A stretch of DNA of 64,000 nt from Atrina japonica (taxonomy: Eukaryota > Mollusca > Bivalvia > Pterioida > Pinnidae): assembly GCA_030159075.1 (NCBI GenBank), contig BROG01000130.1, positions 992,001-1,056,000 of the forward strand, in the 5' to 3' direction. Below the pieces are notes generated by a model. The model searched no databases. It was not told where the DNA came from and worked only from the letters and a program-made list of their open reading frames with translations. Each line of letters opens with the position of its first letter. Position 1 is the first letter of the stretch. A program made the translations under genes and the position numbers. This document shows positions 26,491 through 40,900 of this stretch, in pieces.

Positions 26491-27235
26491 TGCTTCATTT
26501 TACTGATTAAAATTCATTCATTGCATTGTTTCAAAAACTGTAACCATAATTACAAGAAAAAGAGGTACAGGCCTACCATTTAACATGCAGGCTACCATTT
26601 AACATGCTTTGCATGTTCCTTACATAATCTGGACTTTTTAATTATCCTTAATGTATCAATTTTATGTATGTTCAACTCATCAAGTGATATCTAAAAGTTT
26701 TGGTGAAAATAAAGTTATGACCCTACACCTTTATGTGAAATGTAGGAACAATTTAACATATTCATACTGTTCATCTTGTATTGTGGTAGAAATAAAAAAT
26801 CATGCATCAGAATATCAGTCATCACTACTGAATGCTTCATGCCTAATTGATCAACTTTGTTGCAAAATATTGTAACTTTGATTTTGTGTGATTGAGCATG
26901 TATAAGCCAATTGTGCCATCAAAGAAATGTGTTGCTAATAAAGAGATTAAGAGATGTATTTTGTGTTACTTGTTTTCTCTTTCTCTCTCCGGAGTGTAGA
27001 TTTCTCACATAAAGCAAAAGATTCTATAATTTCCGAAAGAAAAATGTTTCTGAATATTGTATACTTGAAAATTTTTGCCCTCTAATGTCAGAAAACACAT
27101 TGACCCCATCTTAAATTTGCCCTATATCACCACAGTCTCATGGATGAGACATGTGTCCTGCTTCAGTTATTTAGCTCAAAAATTTTGTTTTCATCTTAAA
27201 TTGGCCCTCTCATCAAAGGGCGAAAATAGCTAAAA

Positions 27236-27470
27236 TTAAACAGGAGCAAAAATGCCCAGGTATTCAATCCTACCGTAAAATGATTGCGGGACTTTATTTT
27301 CCCGATACACAAGTTCTAAATTTGGTTGCGAGATTATATATTTCTTGATTTCGAATGTCGATCTCTTCATACTATTGTCACACTTCATTCCGTGAAATTT
27401 TATTTTCGCGCGAGAGAGAGCTCTCACAAAATTACACATAAATAAGATTCTCCGGTATAAAACCGGATTT
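27236..27470. repeat. Dispersed repeat, locally GC-richer
   Basis: It includes gattgcgggactttattttc, ggttgcgagattatat and ttcgcgcgagagagagctct. Its CpG-rich composition differs from the flanks. It follows directly on the repeat ending near 27262. I see no protein. It is probably a non-autonomous element. Confidence 0.4.
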
Positions 27471-27957
27471 ACAATATTTAATTTTAATTATTTCCAGTTA
27501 TATTACAATCAAAATCAGTATACAAAAAAAGAAAAGATTTTGACATGTCGTTGGTGCTGTTGATACGAGTTTCACACACCTAGCTTTATATATCAATCCA
27601 TAACATAGATGATGATATGATAGATTTTGACAGGTTACAAAAGAAAAAACTGCAAAGATAAATGAAATACCGGTAATAGTAACTATTGATATCGGAGCCA
27701 ACTTTTGAACTTGGCAACATTCTTAATATAGAGCTAATACTATATATATTTCAAAAGTGACAGAAATCTAATACTAAGATCGATATTTAACTTTTAGATG
27801 CACCTTAGAAATTTTGTCAAGAAAGACCCTAAATAAGAGGTTGAATCAAGGAAACAGTACTTAATAACCTTAATTGGCAATTTGTTTATGGAACTGAAAC
27901 AGTCCAATTATTGGACATTAATTGATATATATACACATAAATATATATATTTGTTTT

Positions 27958-28405
27958 GCTTCCGCCCATTTCATTGGGTATACAGAGTCACGTGACTACC
28001 TTCTATGGTTCTATTAATGGTCAGTAGCAAAAAATAGATGGCAATGGCACATGATCCGATACACACAATTCTGTGTGCAGTGGCAATTCAAGACATTTCC
28101 TAAATGAGAAAATGGTCCTCAACAAAATAAAATAGTTATCAGATTTATTACTAACCGTCACCACGCCTTCCATGGACTTGATCAACCCAACATATATCCA
28201 TGGAGGATCAGTTACAAATCTAATGACTGCTATTGTTTTGCTTCAGACTGAAATGTCGTCATTTCTTTCCATAATTTTGTGGAGGGTCAGTAGCAAACAA
28301 TAGACGACAATGGCAGATGATATGATCCACAATTCTGTGTTCATACTGGCAAATAAAGATCTTTTTTAAATGAAAATATGGTCCTTGACAAAATAAACCA
28401 GTTAA
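27958..28405. repeat. Direct duplication of about 170 bp
   Basis: The segments 27958-28137 and 28233-28405 share, in order: ttttgcttc, ggtcagtagcaaa, aatagatggcaatggca (second copy aatagacgacaatggca), cacaattctgtg, and aaaatggtcctcaacaaaat (second copy aatatggtccttgacaaaat). The copies have diverged by point changes and small indels. Confidence 0.65.
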
Positions 28406-28744
28406 AAGCATTAATAAAAGAGGTACATGTATACTGCCCATCACAGGTCATGGTCTCTTTATTATCAGGTATCCTATTGGGTGTCATTCAAGCTGAACAA
28501 TTTTTGAATGGCTTACACATACAAAATTTGGTGATTCTTTTATTGAAAATAGAGATTCATGTCACATGCACAAGTATTTCATACAATGGTAAAAAATAGA
28601 ACTTTCATTCATGTTAATATAAATTCTTAACAGATTGTCCAGGTATTTGTTTAGCAGGTGAATAAGTAAGCTGAAGAATTCTTTGAGAACCAGCTTTATG
28701 CTTTACAGTTGAGAAAGTTATCAAATGAATAAATCAACCGTCCG

Positions 28745-28872
28745 TAAATTAACTGGCAAACTTTCTCACAGAGCTTAGGCTCCAGTGTGACTCGAACCCT
28801 TGCTGACAAGAAGTGGTGAACTTCATGGTTCAAAGCATGATGCTCTGACGACTTGGCTACAGAGGCCCCAGA
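28745..28872 (-). mobile_element. tRNA-derived SINE, 5' part, minus strand
   Basis: Read on the minus strand it opens ggggcctctgtagccaagtc, has B box ggttcgagtca, and continues to ctgtgagaaagtttgccag. It is the same family as the copy at 46548 and lies downstream of CNPY. Confidence 0.65.
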
Positions 28873-28892
28873 AAGGTATTTATAAAATAACT

Positions 28893-29640
28893 CTGACCTG
28901 ATCTAGCTAAGTGTGGTTAGTAGTGGGTGTAAGTAATTAGGACATGATGTATCTAAGTATGGTAGTGACTCTAATAACTGAGACATAACCTAGCTAAGTA
29001 TGGTAGTGGCAACAAACATCTGGGACATGATGTAGCTAAGTATGGTAGTGGCAACAAACATCTGGGACATGATGTAGCTAAGTATGGCAGTGGCTTTAAA
29101 TAATTAGGACATGATATATCTAAGTATGGTAGTGGCTTTGAATAACTGAGACATAACCTAGCTAAGTATGGAAGTGGCTTCAAATAATTAGGACATGGTG
29201 TAGCTAAGTATGGTAGTGGTTTTTCATGACTCTGACCTGATCTAGCTAGGTGGGGTTCGTAGTGGGCTTCAATAATTAGGACATGATGTAGCTATTAGTA
29301 TGGTAGTGGCTTTAAAAAACGTGGACATGGCTAAGTATGGTAGTGACTTTAAACATTTTGGACATGATGTAGCTATGTATGGTAGTGGCTTTAAATAACT
29401 GGGATATGATCTAGCTAAGTATGGTAGTGGCTTCAAACATTTGGGAAATGATCTAGCTAAGTATAGTAGTGGCTTCAAACAACTGGGATGTTATTTAGCT
29501 AAGTATGGTAGTGGCATTAAACATTTGGGACATGATCTAGCTAGGTATGGTAGTGGCTTCAAACAAGTGGGATGTTATCTAGCTAAGTATGGTAGTGGCT
29601 TTAAATAATGGGGACATGATCTAGCTAAGAATAGTTGTGT
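28893..29640. repeat. 42-bp minisatellite, about 17 copies
   Basis: The unit resembles gctaagtatggtagtggctt plus taaataactgggacatgatcta. Copies vary (caacaaacatctggg, caaataattagg). The array lies just downstream of the CNPY 3' end and is open on the minus strand only because the period is a multiple of three. Confidence 0.9.
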
Positions 29641-30004
29641 CTTCAAAGAACTGAGTGATACATCTATATAGTCATATAATTATAACCTACAGTTTGTGGA
29701 GTACTTACTCCTGGGCAAGAACTTGTGGTTAAAAAACACATTTTTGGTTTATTACATAGCTTTTAGCTTGGCATCAGGAAATATTCAGTAAATTTTCTTT
29801 GATGTTTATGCATAAAACAAAACAAACACCACCACTTCTGTGTTATATCCATGTGTTTACCGTGTGACTTTAAAGATAACAATTTTCAATTGTGTTAATT
29901 TGACTAGTTAATTTTCCCTTTAAACTGAAATCGCCTACCAAGGCTACATAACATACAAAATAAACATGACATGAAAATTATGTTACAGACGGATAATGAT
30001 AAAG

Positions 30005-30235
30005 ACAAATGAGGAGACCAATAATATACAAAAACAATGTTTGGAATACAACATGAAAATCATGTCACAAAGAAGACCAATGATATACAGAAACAATGTT
30101 TGGAATATATGAAAATCATGTCACAAAGAAGACCAATGATATACAGAAACAATGTTTGGAATATATGAAAATCATGTCACAAAGAAGACCAATGATATAC
30201 AGAAACAATGTTTGGAATACAACATTAAAATAATT
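30005..30235. repeat. 56-bp tandem repeat, about 4 copies, CNPY 3' flank
   Basis: The unit holds catgtcacaaagaagaccaa, tgatatacagaaacaatg and tttggaatatatgaaaat. The near-identical copies start at 30061, 30117 and 30173, exactly 56 bp apart. A degenerate copy precedes them. It begins about 90 bp past the CNPY stop and may be transcribed in the 3' UTR. Confidence 0.88.
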
Positions 30236-30323
30236 TCACAGAGGGATAAAAATATTGAGGAGACCAGGAATGCAATACTGGTATATATAAATTCATGCAT
30301 GGTATTCTATATCTTTCCAACTT

Positions 30324-30496
30324 TCACAATTCATCTCTTCCCTTTTTATCAGTTTTTTCTCCTTTATCACCTTTGACCTTTGTGTTAGCTGAAAAGAAAG
30401 GATCACATTTAGAGTCAACACTGTGGTAAACATATGTACATTTGAACTTCACTTTGACATTGTATTTAAGGTACATAAAATCTCAATCTCTCTCTC

Positions 30497-30531
<35 letters not shown>

Positions 30532-30538
30532 GTCTGTC

Positions 30539-30606
<68 letters not shown>

Positions 30607-31786
30607 CACACTAGAATAAGAATATTTCATGGGGTTAATATTCCATTGTTTTATCAATTAAACAATATCATTGACATTAAATTATGTTCAAATTACAAAT
30701 CCTTTTTGTGAAGGAACCTATTACTAGAACCAGGTATAATTCATATAAAATGTATCATAGTTTAAATCTTATTGATAAATGAAAACAACAAAATAAACAA
30801 AATTAAATCCACAACAAAATATTTTATAATTAAATCGCAGATATATAGAGATTATTACATGGTAAAATTCTTATCACATATCATATCTGCCCAAGGGCTC
30901 AATATCAGACAGAGGGCTTTTGCCCGATGTCTGATATTGATGGAGGGCTGATATGATATGTGACATACCATGTTATAATCTATTTATCATATACAAACTG
31001 TACAGCTTGCAAATTATGTTAATTGATTTCACAAAGTATCAGTTTTACATTTCTGATGTGAATTAAATGAATTAAGCAAGGAATATTTGCTTCTACAAAT
31101 TTTAATTTTTCAAAAAGATAGAATGAGTGTATACACATATAAATACAATTATTCAATGTATACTGACAGCGTTAGCATCAGTGAGCCAAAATCCCAGGCT
31201 AAAATTCTGAAGTGCATGATTCGGACTTTTGCACGGCGGTCCAATATCGGTTTGTTGATTTTTCCGATATAATGCCATGCAAAACTTACATATCAAGTAC
31301 ATGTACTAAGTATATGATCAATATATATATATATATACACATGAATATACAGTTGACTCTAGATACCTCAATATCCACTGGACCACCAAAAATTTCAAGA
31401 GTCCGACGGTTTCAAGAGTTCCGATAATCAACAGATGCAGGTTCTTAATACTACACAAAATAAGGTGGTGTTGTGTTTTCATTTTGAATTTTGTCATAAA
31501 CAATGGCTATGGCACTTATACTCGAAATCGTGCTCTATGACATGTCTGCTCTATGACATGTCTGCTCTATGTCACATTGACTTTTTATAAATTATAAGAT
31601 AATTACTCGAACTTCGAGGTTTCGAGAGTGAAATATACAAATCTGGACTTTGAATTGACTTGGAGGTTTCAAGAACTTCAAGGTTAGGTTTCTACATTCG
31701 AGAGATTGTTTACGTGATTAATGAAGGAAAAAAATCGGGACCTATACGAAACATTAAGATTTCGACATTCGAGCCATCAAGAGTCA

Positions 31787-31834
<48 letters not shown>

Positions 31835-31837
31835 TAT

Positions 31838-31925
<88 letters not shown>

Positions 31926-34900
31926 ATACTGTTGAAACAGAAAAAATTGTGGGGTTAAAATTTTGTTGTTTATAAAAATTAGAACAAATAATTTGAAATT
32001 AAATTTCATTGAAATATCTAAACCTGTTTGTAAAGGAACTTATTTACTGTTCCTAAGTATAATATATGTAAACTTTCATCATGGTTCATATCATGTTGAT
32101 AAATGAAAACAACAAAATTAAGACCTCAACAAGAGTAGCACTACACAGTAACCTATACATTATTAATCAAGTTACTCACATTTTACATCTTTCTTTTTAT
32201 CCTCTTCTGTCTTCTCAGAGCCGTGTTCATCTCCCTTGGGGACAAATATTTCATCCAAACATTCTGAAAGTAGGAATCAGAATTAAATATACATTTGTAT
32301 ATATGTGATGAACCTGTCTATTCATACGTTACATATATATGTATATATACATGTAAATAATTGCTTCCTGACTGAAAACAAGTAATTTTAATCACATTGC
32401 ATTTTAATATTACTTATTTTTTATCTAGATATAACAAGATGATAACTGATAAAAAAAAACCCACCTTATTACTTTATCTAGTTATGAATTATTTAACATC
32501 AATACAACAATTTTAAAAATATTAAACTTCAGGGAAAAGGCAAATTATTATTATGAATAACTTACGGTTGAACTTTGGTGAGTCAAATTTCACAATGTTT
32601 CGTAACTTTACTATTTTTAAAACACTTTAACAACTTACAATTTGAACTTTGTTATTTAACACTTTTAATAATTTATAATTTGAATTTTTATGAGTCACAT
32701 TTCTTAATATTTCAAATATAGTTTTGGGCCCATTTCTATAAAGACATTGGAAATTCCTATAAATAATTCAAAGTCCAAATTTATATGTGTACACCATCAA
32801 CCCAGGGCAATTCTTCTTTTGAATTCTCATAAGCACTCATTGTTTTGATTTCACAAAAATTAAAATAATTTCAGCATTTACATACCTGTCAACATTAGGA
32901 AATTTGTCTGGGGTAGAAAATGCGTACAACGGTCAAACTTTTTACGAATGCGTTGTCATTCTGATATATATGTGTGTGTACCAGTTGCGTCAAAATAAGT
33001 GAAAATAACAAGAAAAAATTGTAATTTCAGACTTCAATATCTGCCATTTTATGCATCTAAAGGGAATTATTGTCAGTAATATTGATGATATATATATCAC
33101 ATTTCTTTTAATTTTCTAGTTGACCCTGAAATTTATAAGGAATAGATATAGGCTTTATTTTGAAGTTTTAATATATGTAATATATACATGTACACACACA
33201 ACTTGGGAGACTCAAAATGATGTTATGGTCATTGTGTTATATTAGAATGTTTAAAATTTAGTATTTCTTAATTTGTTATGACAAATTTTAAAATATACTA
33301 AATTCTGAATATTCTTATATAACAGTTGGATTTGGAATGCAGAAAATAAATAACTAGACTTACCTGGAAGAAATATAATCTCAGTTTGATTGCTAAATAT
33401 TTGAAAGTATGATAATTCTTAAAGTCAAAGGCTTGATTATTTATTTATTTGAGATTTGAACATTTATTACCAAAATATTTGCATACCCAAATATTTATCT
33501 GAAGGTTTTTATCTTCATATTGTACCTTTTTCATTAATTGATAAGATAAAACAACAAATGATGACTGAATAGTTCACTCAAAAAAAAAAAAAGAGATTTG
33601 ATAAAGAAAAATCAAATCTGCTTTTAAAAAGAAAAAAAAACATTTTATTAAATGTGTTCAATGTCATTAATGTGTTAAACAATTGAAGTTACAAGAATTA
33701 TTATATCTTTGTATAAAATATTATGTAAATGATATTAAACATCGTTTTTGTATTGAAATCATCACAAAATTAATATACATATATAACAGTGTACAGTATG
33801 TGGAGTGCAGACGTCATAAAAGACACCACGATCTCGCTTGATATTTCTCAGCTTACTTTTAGAGTAAAATCATTGAGGATTGATACAGAAGCTGCATGAA
33901 ATTAATATAACATCAATGATGTTAATCTTTGATAATTGTATATAGGACAGAACATATGAATAGTGATTATTGGTGTGGATGTTTAGTCTTTAGATATACA
34001 GGTAATCAATCTGTATATTAGGCACCTGTCCACAGTACAGGTCATTGTGTAATTACCGTCGGCACACGTCTGATAATGACACCTCTGTATGGTCTAATAA
34101 CATTAATTAATAAACAGGGTTATTAGTCCTTGTTCTTCATGACTATTTGGAAGATAGACTTATATAACCTAGAATAGATGTCTTAATACTTCAATGATAT
34201 GGAGGCGCCAGAAATTTCAAGCTATTTTTTGTCGCCAATTAACAGACTGAAAATTACGATTTAGAACATTTAATCCTGACAAAAATTGTCTACTTATCGC
34301 CGGAAAATGGACAAGAAGCAGTCGAAATATAGGGAAATCGGTTTAAAATTAGAAAAATTGGTAGAAATCGGTAGATTTTTTCTCGGCGGTAGACAAGCGG
34401 TAGATGAATATAAAAATTGGTAGACTACCGCCGAAATCGGTAGACTTGACAGGTATGCATTTAATATTTAATATCCTGACTGCACATGTCTGATATGGTT
34501 TCAAAGCTGTCATATACACCTTACGGAACATCTGAAACTAAAAATCTTAGGATTCTTGGTTTCCATTCATCAGTCCAAGTTTCGATTTTTCAAACTTTCT
34601 AGATGGTCCCTTGAACTTTGACTCATCAAAGTTTTAATTGATTTTCAATACTTACTTGAATCTGATTTTCCAAGGACAATGTTTCTACACAAATAATTAG
34701 CCAGATCTTTGTCCTGGTGTTTAAAATACCAGGTATGAATGTCATCTTCATAATCCTCTGCTAATTTGTAACACTACAATACAATTGACATTATACAGTT
34801 ATTAACTTTGAAACAGATCAAGAACAACTCCGATATATGTCATCTTCATAATCCTCTGCTAATTTGTAATACTACAGTACAGTTGACATTTTACAACTCC

Positions 34901-37900
34901 GATATATGACATCTTCATAATCCTCTGCTAATTTGTAATTCTACAGTACAGTTACCTTTTATACAGTACTTATGTTGACAATGCTTAAAACCAACAATCT
35001 ACTTAATGTGAAGTAAAACAACACAGAAACAAAGGAAACTATTGAAATTTTCAAAATGTCACAAGATTCTACATATCTTAAAGGAGACAACAAACCTTTC
35101 TCTGCATATCAGTAACTTCAACAGATGGATGATCCCATAGTTCATGTGGTATACCAAGATCCACTTTCACTCCTTTATCACTGAAATAACAAGGCAGTCT
35201 TCATATACTGCATATATACAAAAGCTTAGTTTTACATATGTAATTATGTCAGGGTACAAAAAATCATGATTAATTGACATTTTGATATATATACAGTAGA
35301 ACCTGTTTTAAAAGACTATATCTAATAACACTTGATAAATAATGACAATCTGTTTGCTATAAACTCCTTTGAGGTTTTCTAGACCTGGTTGAGCATATGA
35401 ATAAATTGTAGGGTCAAACAGAATGCAATCATCAACTTCATTTACCATAAATGAATGTGCATGATAATGTCAAAAGAACCATGAGAAGATTGCAATTTTA
35501 GATTTAAATGCCACTTTAAGTCAAAATTCAAAGTATATGTTAAGATGTCCCTGTACACTTATATTAGATGCTTTGCACTATTTTGTCAAAAGAATGATTC
35601 TTTCAACTCAATTTGAAGAAAATGGTATGGGAAAAGAAATTCATAGAAATGCAAATTTGTACAAAAGTAATCTATGGCTGAGGTGTTTTGTTTACCTACC
35701 CTTTCCAATAATTACCTCAAATGAGTTGGCAATCTATTAAACATGAGACTCGATTAGCCTTAACGGTCACCTGAATGAAATAATCCCCTTTTAGAGCCCC
35801 TATTGGTTCTAGACCCTTGAGCAGAAGTTGAAAAATTTGACAAAAAACATAACTTTTTCTTTATATAATGTTTTCAAAATGGTCCTTAATAGATAATTCT
35901 TAACCCCCCCCAGGTCCTAGCCCCTTTTCATTTGCAAACTTTATGTGACTTCACAAGGGGATGCTTTTGGTTAAAATTGGCTGACTGGTTACTGAGAAGA
36001 AGTCAACAGGAGTGATGAGAGATGGGTTTGATTGTGTACTGTTGAAGTACTTATACATGTATTAAGACATTGAACATTTTATCAAAAATCATATCAATGT
36101 TTACCAATAGAATTGTGAATGGCAAATTTTTCTGCAGACATACCAGAGCTCTGTTAGTGAATTTTTAATATGAATGGTGTTTTACACCACATTCAACAAG
36201 TTTTCTGTCATACGGTGGGGGGCCAGTTTTTAATGATGGATGAGAGAACCTGGATACCCGAATAGACCACTGGTCTTTACCAAGTAAACTGGCAAACTTT
36301 CTCACAAAAGGAAGCTCTGGTTCCATTGGGACTCAAACCTACATCTGTTAGTGATTGCAACTGTTTATGACATCATTCAAAATGGCAAAACAGCTTTAAA
36401 AATCATTTACAATCACTTTTCAGTAAAAGATAATTTGTGGAAATGAAATAATTGATTTCACCATTATAAGGAAAATGTATGCATCCACCACAGTTAAAAG
36501 TTGTTTATTTAATATTCTGTGCCATCAGATATCATGGTTTCTAATAATCCCCTTAGAGTAACTGTGGTACAATACACTGGTGCATCATTTGTACAAATGG
36601 TATAAAAATAAATGCCCTGAGTGTCATCAAATGGTACCAACATTGACAATCAATTTTACCAATGGTTAATTTGCAATGGTATCATTAGATATAGCCTGAA
36701 CACAGCCACAGTTTTTAAAGGAAGATAAATCTAGAATGTGTGAGAAATATAAACATATGAAAATGGGGTATATCATATAATAAAAATCAGTAAACAGATT
36801 ACAAAATAAACACAGAAATTTTAGAAAAAATATCTACAACTGTTTATTTGAAAATATCATGTTAAATTTATTTTTTGATAATTTACTTACACTAGCCCAT
36901 GCAATGTTTCCATAGTTTCACTTCGTCCCTTGGCAAATCGGTTGCTTCCACTTCTTTCTTTATGTACATTGTACTTAAGTATTTTTTCACATATGTGAGG
37001 ATTTTCCACTGCTTCAATTAATCGGAGTTCTCTGAAACAAAAAAAACCCCAAAAAACAAACAAAAAAAGAATAAAAAAAAATACAAAATTAAAGCACAGA
37101 CAAAATAACGATAAATAAAAATAAAATGGTTAATTAATAGTTACAACCTCTCTAACTTGAATAAGATATTTATATAAAGTCACATTCTTTTTGGAGTAGA
37201 GAACTTGGATGAAGAAGTGATAGCTATGTTCAATGAGTCAGATAAAACAAGGCTAATTCATATAATTAATAGTCCCCTACCTGGCCACAAAATAACAGAA
37301 ATCATCATAACCCATTTAGAGGTTATGCAAAAAGACATGATTATAACGTACAGATAATGATAACAATTATGCAGGTCCAAAAATATATATAATGGAAAAA
37401 AAATTAAGTCACATTTCATGATTTGTATTTGTTGTAACCTCCACAAAACCTGAAAAATCACTCTTGTGTTATTTTGTAGTTTGCAGGGGCATATTGCCAA
37501 GATGTATAAATTGACAAAAACAATTTAGGTATGACCTGGACAATTACATTCAATAAAGGGGAGTAACTCTGTATGACACTCAATCTCTTTATATTTAAAT
37601 GTATTCCTGTACCAAATATGGGAAGCCTATCGTAGCTGAATAAATGAGGGAAATATGACTTGGACAAAGCAAAAGGACAGAAGGACACAATGCAAAACTA
37701 TTGCCCCCCCCTGGAACTAGTGGGGGACTAATTATTTGCTCTTAAATATCAGAAATGAACAGCCAATATTCATAACAGTATACAGAACATTGTTAGAAAA
37801 TGTATAAATAAATTTACATTTTTCAAACATTTGAAGAAGAACATTATGTAATTGTATATTTTATCATTATGGAGGCAATCCCTCAGTCTGCTTGGACCTT

Positions 37901-40900
37901 TAAAACCTTTGCATTGACATTAATTCTGATACAATTGAGCTTACGATTTGTTGTACTGTATCCGTTTCTTTTTTGTATCTAATCCATGTCCAGTGTGTAA
38001 AACTTCCTTTGTATTTGTCTCTTTGAGTCTGTCATTTAGTTCCGTGACAAAAAATTTACAAACTGAAATAAAAAAAAAAATTATAAATACTGTATACCTG
38101 GTAGTTTTTGCTCCCATTAAATTTTTGCCCTTAGACGAGAGGGCTAATTTAAAATGAAAGAAAAATACACAAGCTAAATAACTGAAGCATAGATGTATAC
38201 ATGTCATCCATGAGACTACCATATTCGACCCATTAACCACCCATGTCCCTACAAGTGCCCCTCCCCTTTTTTACACACCATTTAGAATCTTTTCTATCTG
38301 GTAGACAAGGAGATGTGGACCTGAAAAAAACGTAAGTAACAGTTTATTTGTAGTCCCCTAGCAACAGAATTATGTTGATAGGTGTCCTCAGTAATAACTA
38401 CAACTTTACCACTGTGCCTTATAAAACAATTAACTGTTTTACATCAATTTGACTATTAATATGTCCATTAAGCGTCCACCAATTTTTTATGACTTTTGTA
38501 GTGCCCTGGGCGCTTAATGGGTTGAATACAGTACGGTGATTAAGGGTATATCAATGGGTTGGATACAGTATGGTGATTTAGGGTATATCAATGGGTTGGA
38601 TACAGTATGGTGATTTAGGGTATATCAATGGGTTGAATACAGTAAGGGAATATCAATGGGTAATACTGTATGGTGATTTAGGGTATATTAATGGGTTGAA
38701 TACATATGGTGATTTAGGGTATATCAATGGGTTTGAATACAGTATGGTGATTTAGGGTATATCAATGGGTTGGATACAGTATGGTGATTTAGGGTATATC
38801 AATGGGTTGGATACAGTATGGTGATTTAGGGTATATCAATGGGTTGAAGTATGGTGATTTAGGGTATATCAATGGGTTGAATACTGTACCAATTAAGGGT
38901 ATATCAATGGGTTGGATACAGTATGGTGATTTAGGGTATATCAATGGGTTGGATACAGTATGGTGATTTAGGGTATATCAATGGGTTGAATACAGTATGG
39001 TGATTTAGGGTATATCAATGGGTTGAATACTGTATAGTGATTTAGGGTATATTAATGGGTTGAATACAGTATGGTGATTTAGGGTATATCAATGGGTTGA
39101 ATACAGTATGGTGATTTAGGGTATATTTATGAGTTGAATACAGTATGGTGATTTAGGGTATATCAATTGGTTGAATACAGTATGGTGATTTAGGGTATAT
39201 CAATGGGTTGAATACAATATGGTGATTTAGGGTATATCAATGAGTTGAATACAGTATGGTGATTTAGGGTATATTAATGAGTTGAATACAGTATGGTGAT
39301 TTAGGGTATATTAATGAGTTGAATACAGTATGGTGATTTAGGGTATATCAATGGGTTGAATACAGTATGGTGATTTAGGGTATATTTATGAGTTGAATAC
39401 AGTATGGTGATTTAGGGTATATCAATGGGTTGAATACAGTATGGTGTTCTGGATATATTAATGAGTTGAATACAGTATGGTGATTTAGGGTATATCAATG
39501 GGTTGAATACAGTATGGTGATTTAGGGTATATCAATGGGTTGAATACAGTATGGTGATTTAGGGTATATCAATGGGTTGAATACTGTATGGTGATTTAGG
39601 GAATATCAATGGGTTGAATACTGTATAGTGATTTAGGGTATATTAATGGGTTGAATACAGTATGGTGATTTAGGGTATATCAATGGGTTGAATACAGTAT
39701 GGTGATTTAGGGTATATCAATGGGTTGAATACAGTATGGTGATTTAGGGTATATCAATGGGTTGAATACTGTATAGTGATTTAGGGTATATTAATGGGTT
39801 GAATACAGTATGGTGATTTAGGGTATATCAATGGGTTGAATACAGTATGGTGATTTAGGGTATATCAATGGGTTGGATACAGTATGGTGATTTAGGGTAT
39901 ATCAATGGGTTGAATACAGTATGGTGATTTAGGGTATATCAATGGGTTGAATGTATAGTGATTTAGGGTATATCAATGGGTTGAATACAGTATGGTGATT
40001 TAGGGTATATCAATGGGTTGAATACAGTATGGTGATTTAGGGTATATTTATGATTGAATACAGTATGGTGATTTAGGGTATATCAATTGGTTGAATACAG
40101 TATGGGTGATTCAATGGGTTGAATACAATATGGTGATTTAGGGTATATCAATGAGTTGAATACAGTATGGTGATTTAGGGTATATTAATGAGTTGAATAC
40201 AGTATGGTGATTTAGGGTATATTAATGAGTTGAATACAGTATGGTGATTTAGGGTAGGGTTGAATACAGTATGGTGATTTAGGGTATATTAATGAGTTGA
40301 ATACAGTATGGTGATTTAGGGTATATTAATGAGTTGAATACAGTATGGTGATTTAGGGTATATCAATGGGTTGAATACAGTATGGTGATTTAGGGTATAT
40401 CAATGGGTTGAATACAGTATGGTGATTTAGGGTATATCAATGGGTTGAATACAATATGGTGATTTAGGGTATAGCAATGGTATGGTAATTTTAGGGTAAT
40501 TAATGAGTTGAATACAGTATGGTGATTTAGGGTATATTAATGAGTTGAATACAGTATGGTGATAGGGTATATCAATGGGTTGAATACAGTATGGTGATTT
40601 AGGGTATATCAATGGGTTGAATACAGTATGGTGATTTAGGGTATATCAATGGGTTGAATACAATATGGTGATTTAGGGTATAGCAATGAGTTGAATACAG
40701 TATGGTAATTTAGGGTATATTAATGAGTTGAATACAGTATGGTGATTTAGGGTATATCAATGGGTTGAATACAGTATGGTAATTTAGGGTATATTAATGA
40801 GTTGAATACAGTATGGTGATTTAGGGTATATTAATGAGTTGAATACAGTATGGTGATTTAGGGTAAATTTAAAACTGGGTGAATATGTTGTCTGTCATAA

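Noticed and set aside
28971..29478. Leu/Pro-rich minus-strand frames
   Set aside because: Translation of the 42-bp minisatellite.
30423..30711. Leu/Ser-rich frames
   Set aside because: Translation of the (CT)n microsatellite.
31660..32009. Tyr/Ile-rich frames
   Set aside because: Translation of the (TA)n microsatellite.
38511..40866. Possible CRISPR-like regular array
   Set aside because: The repeats are head-to-tail without unique spacers, and the locus lies in an intron of an animal gene.
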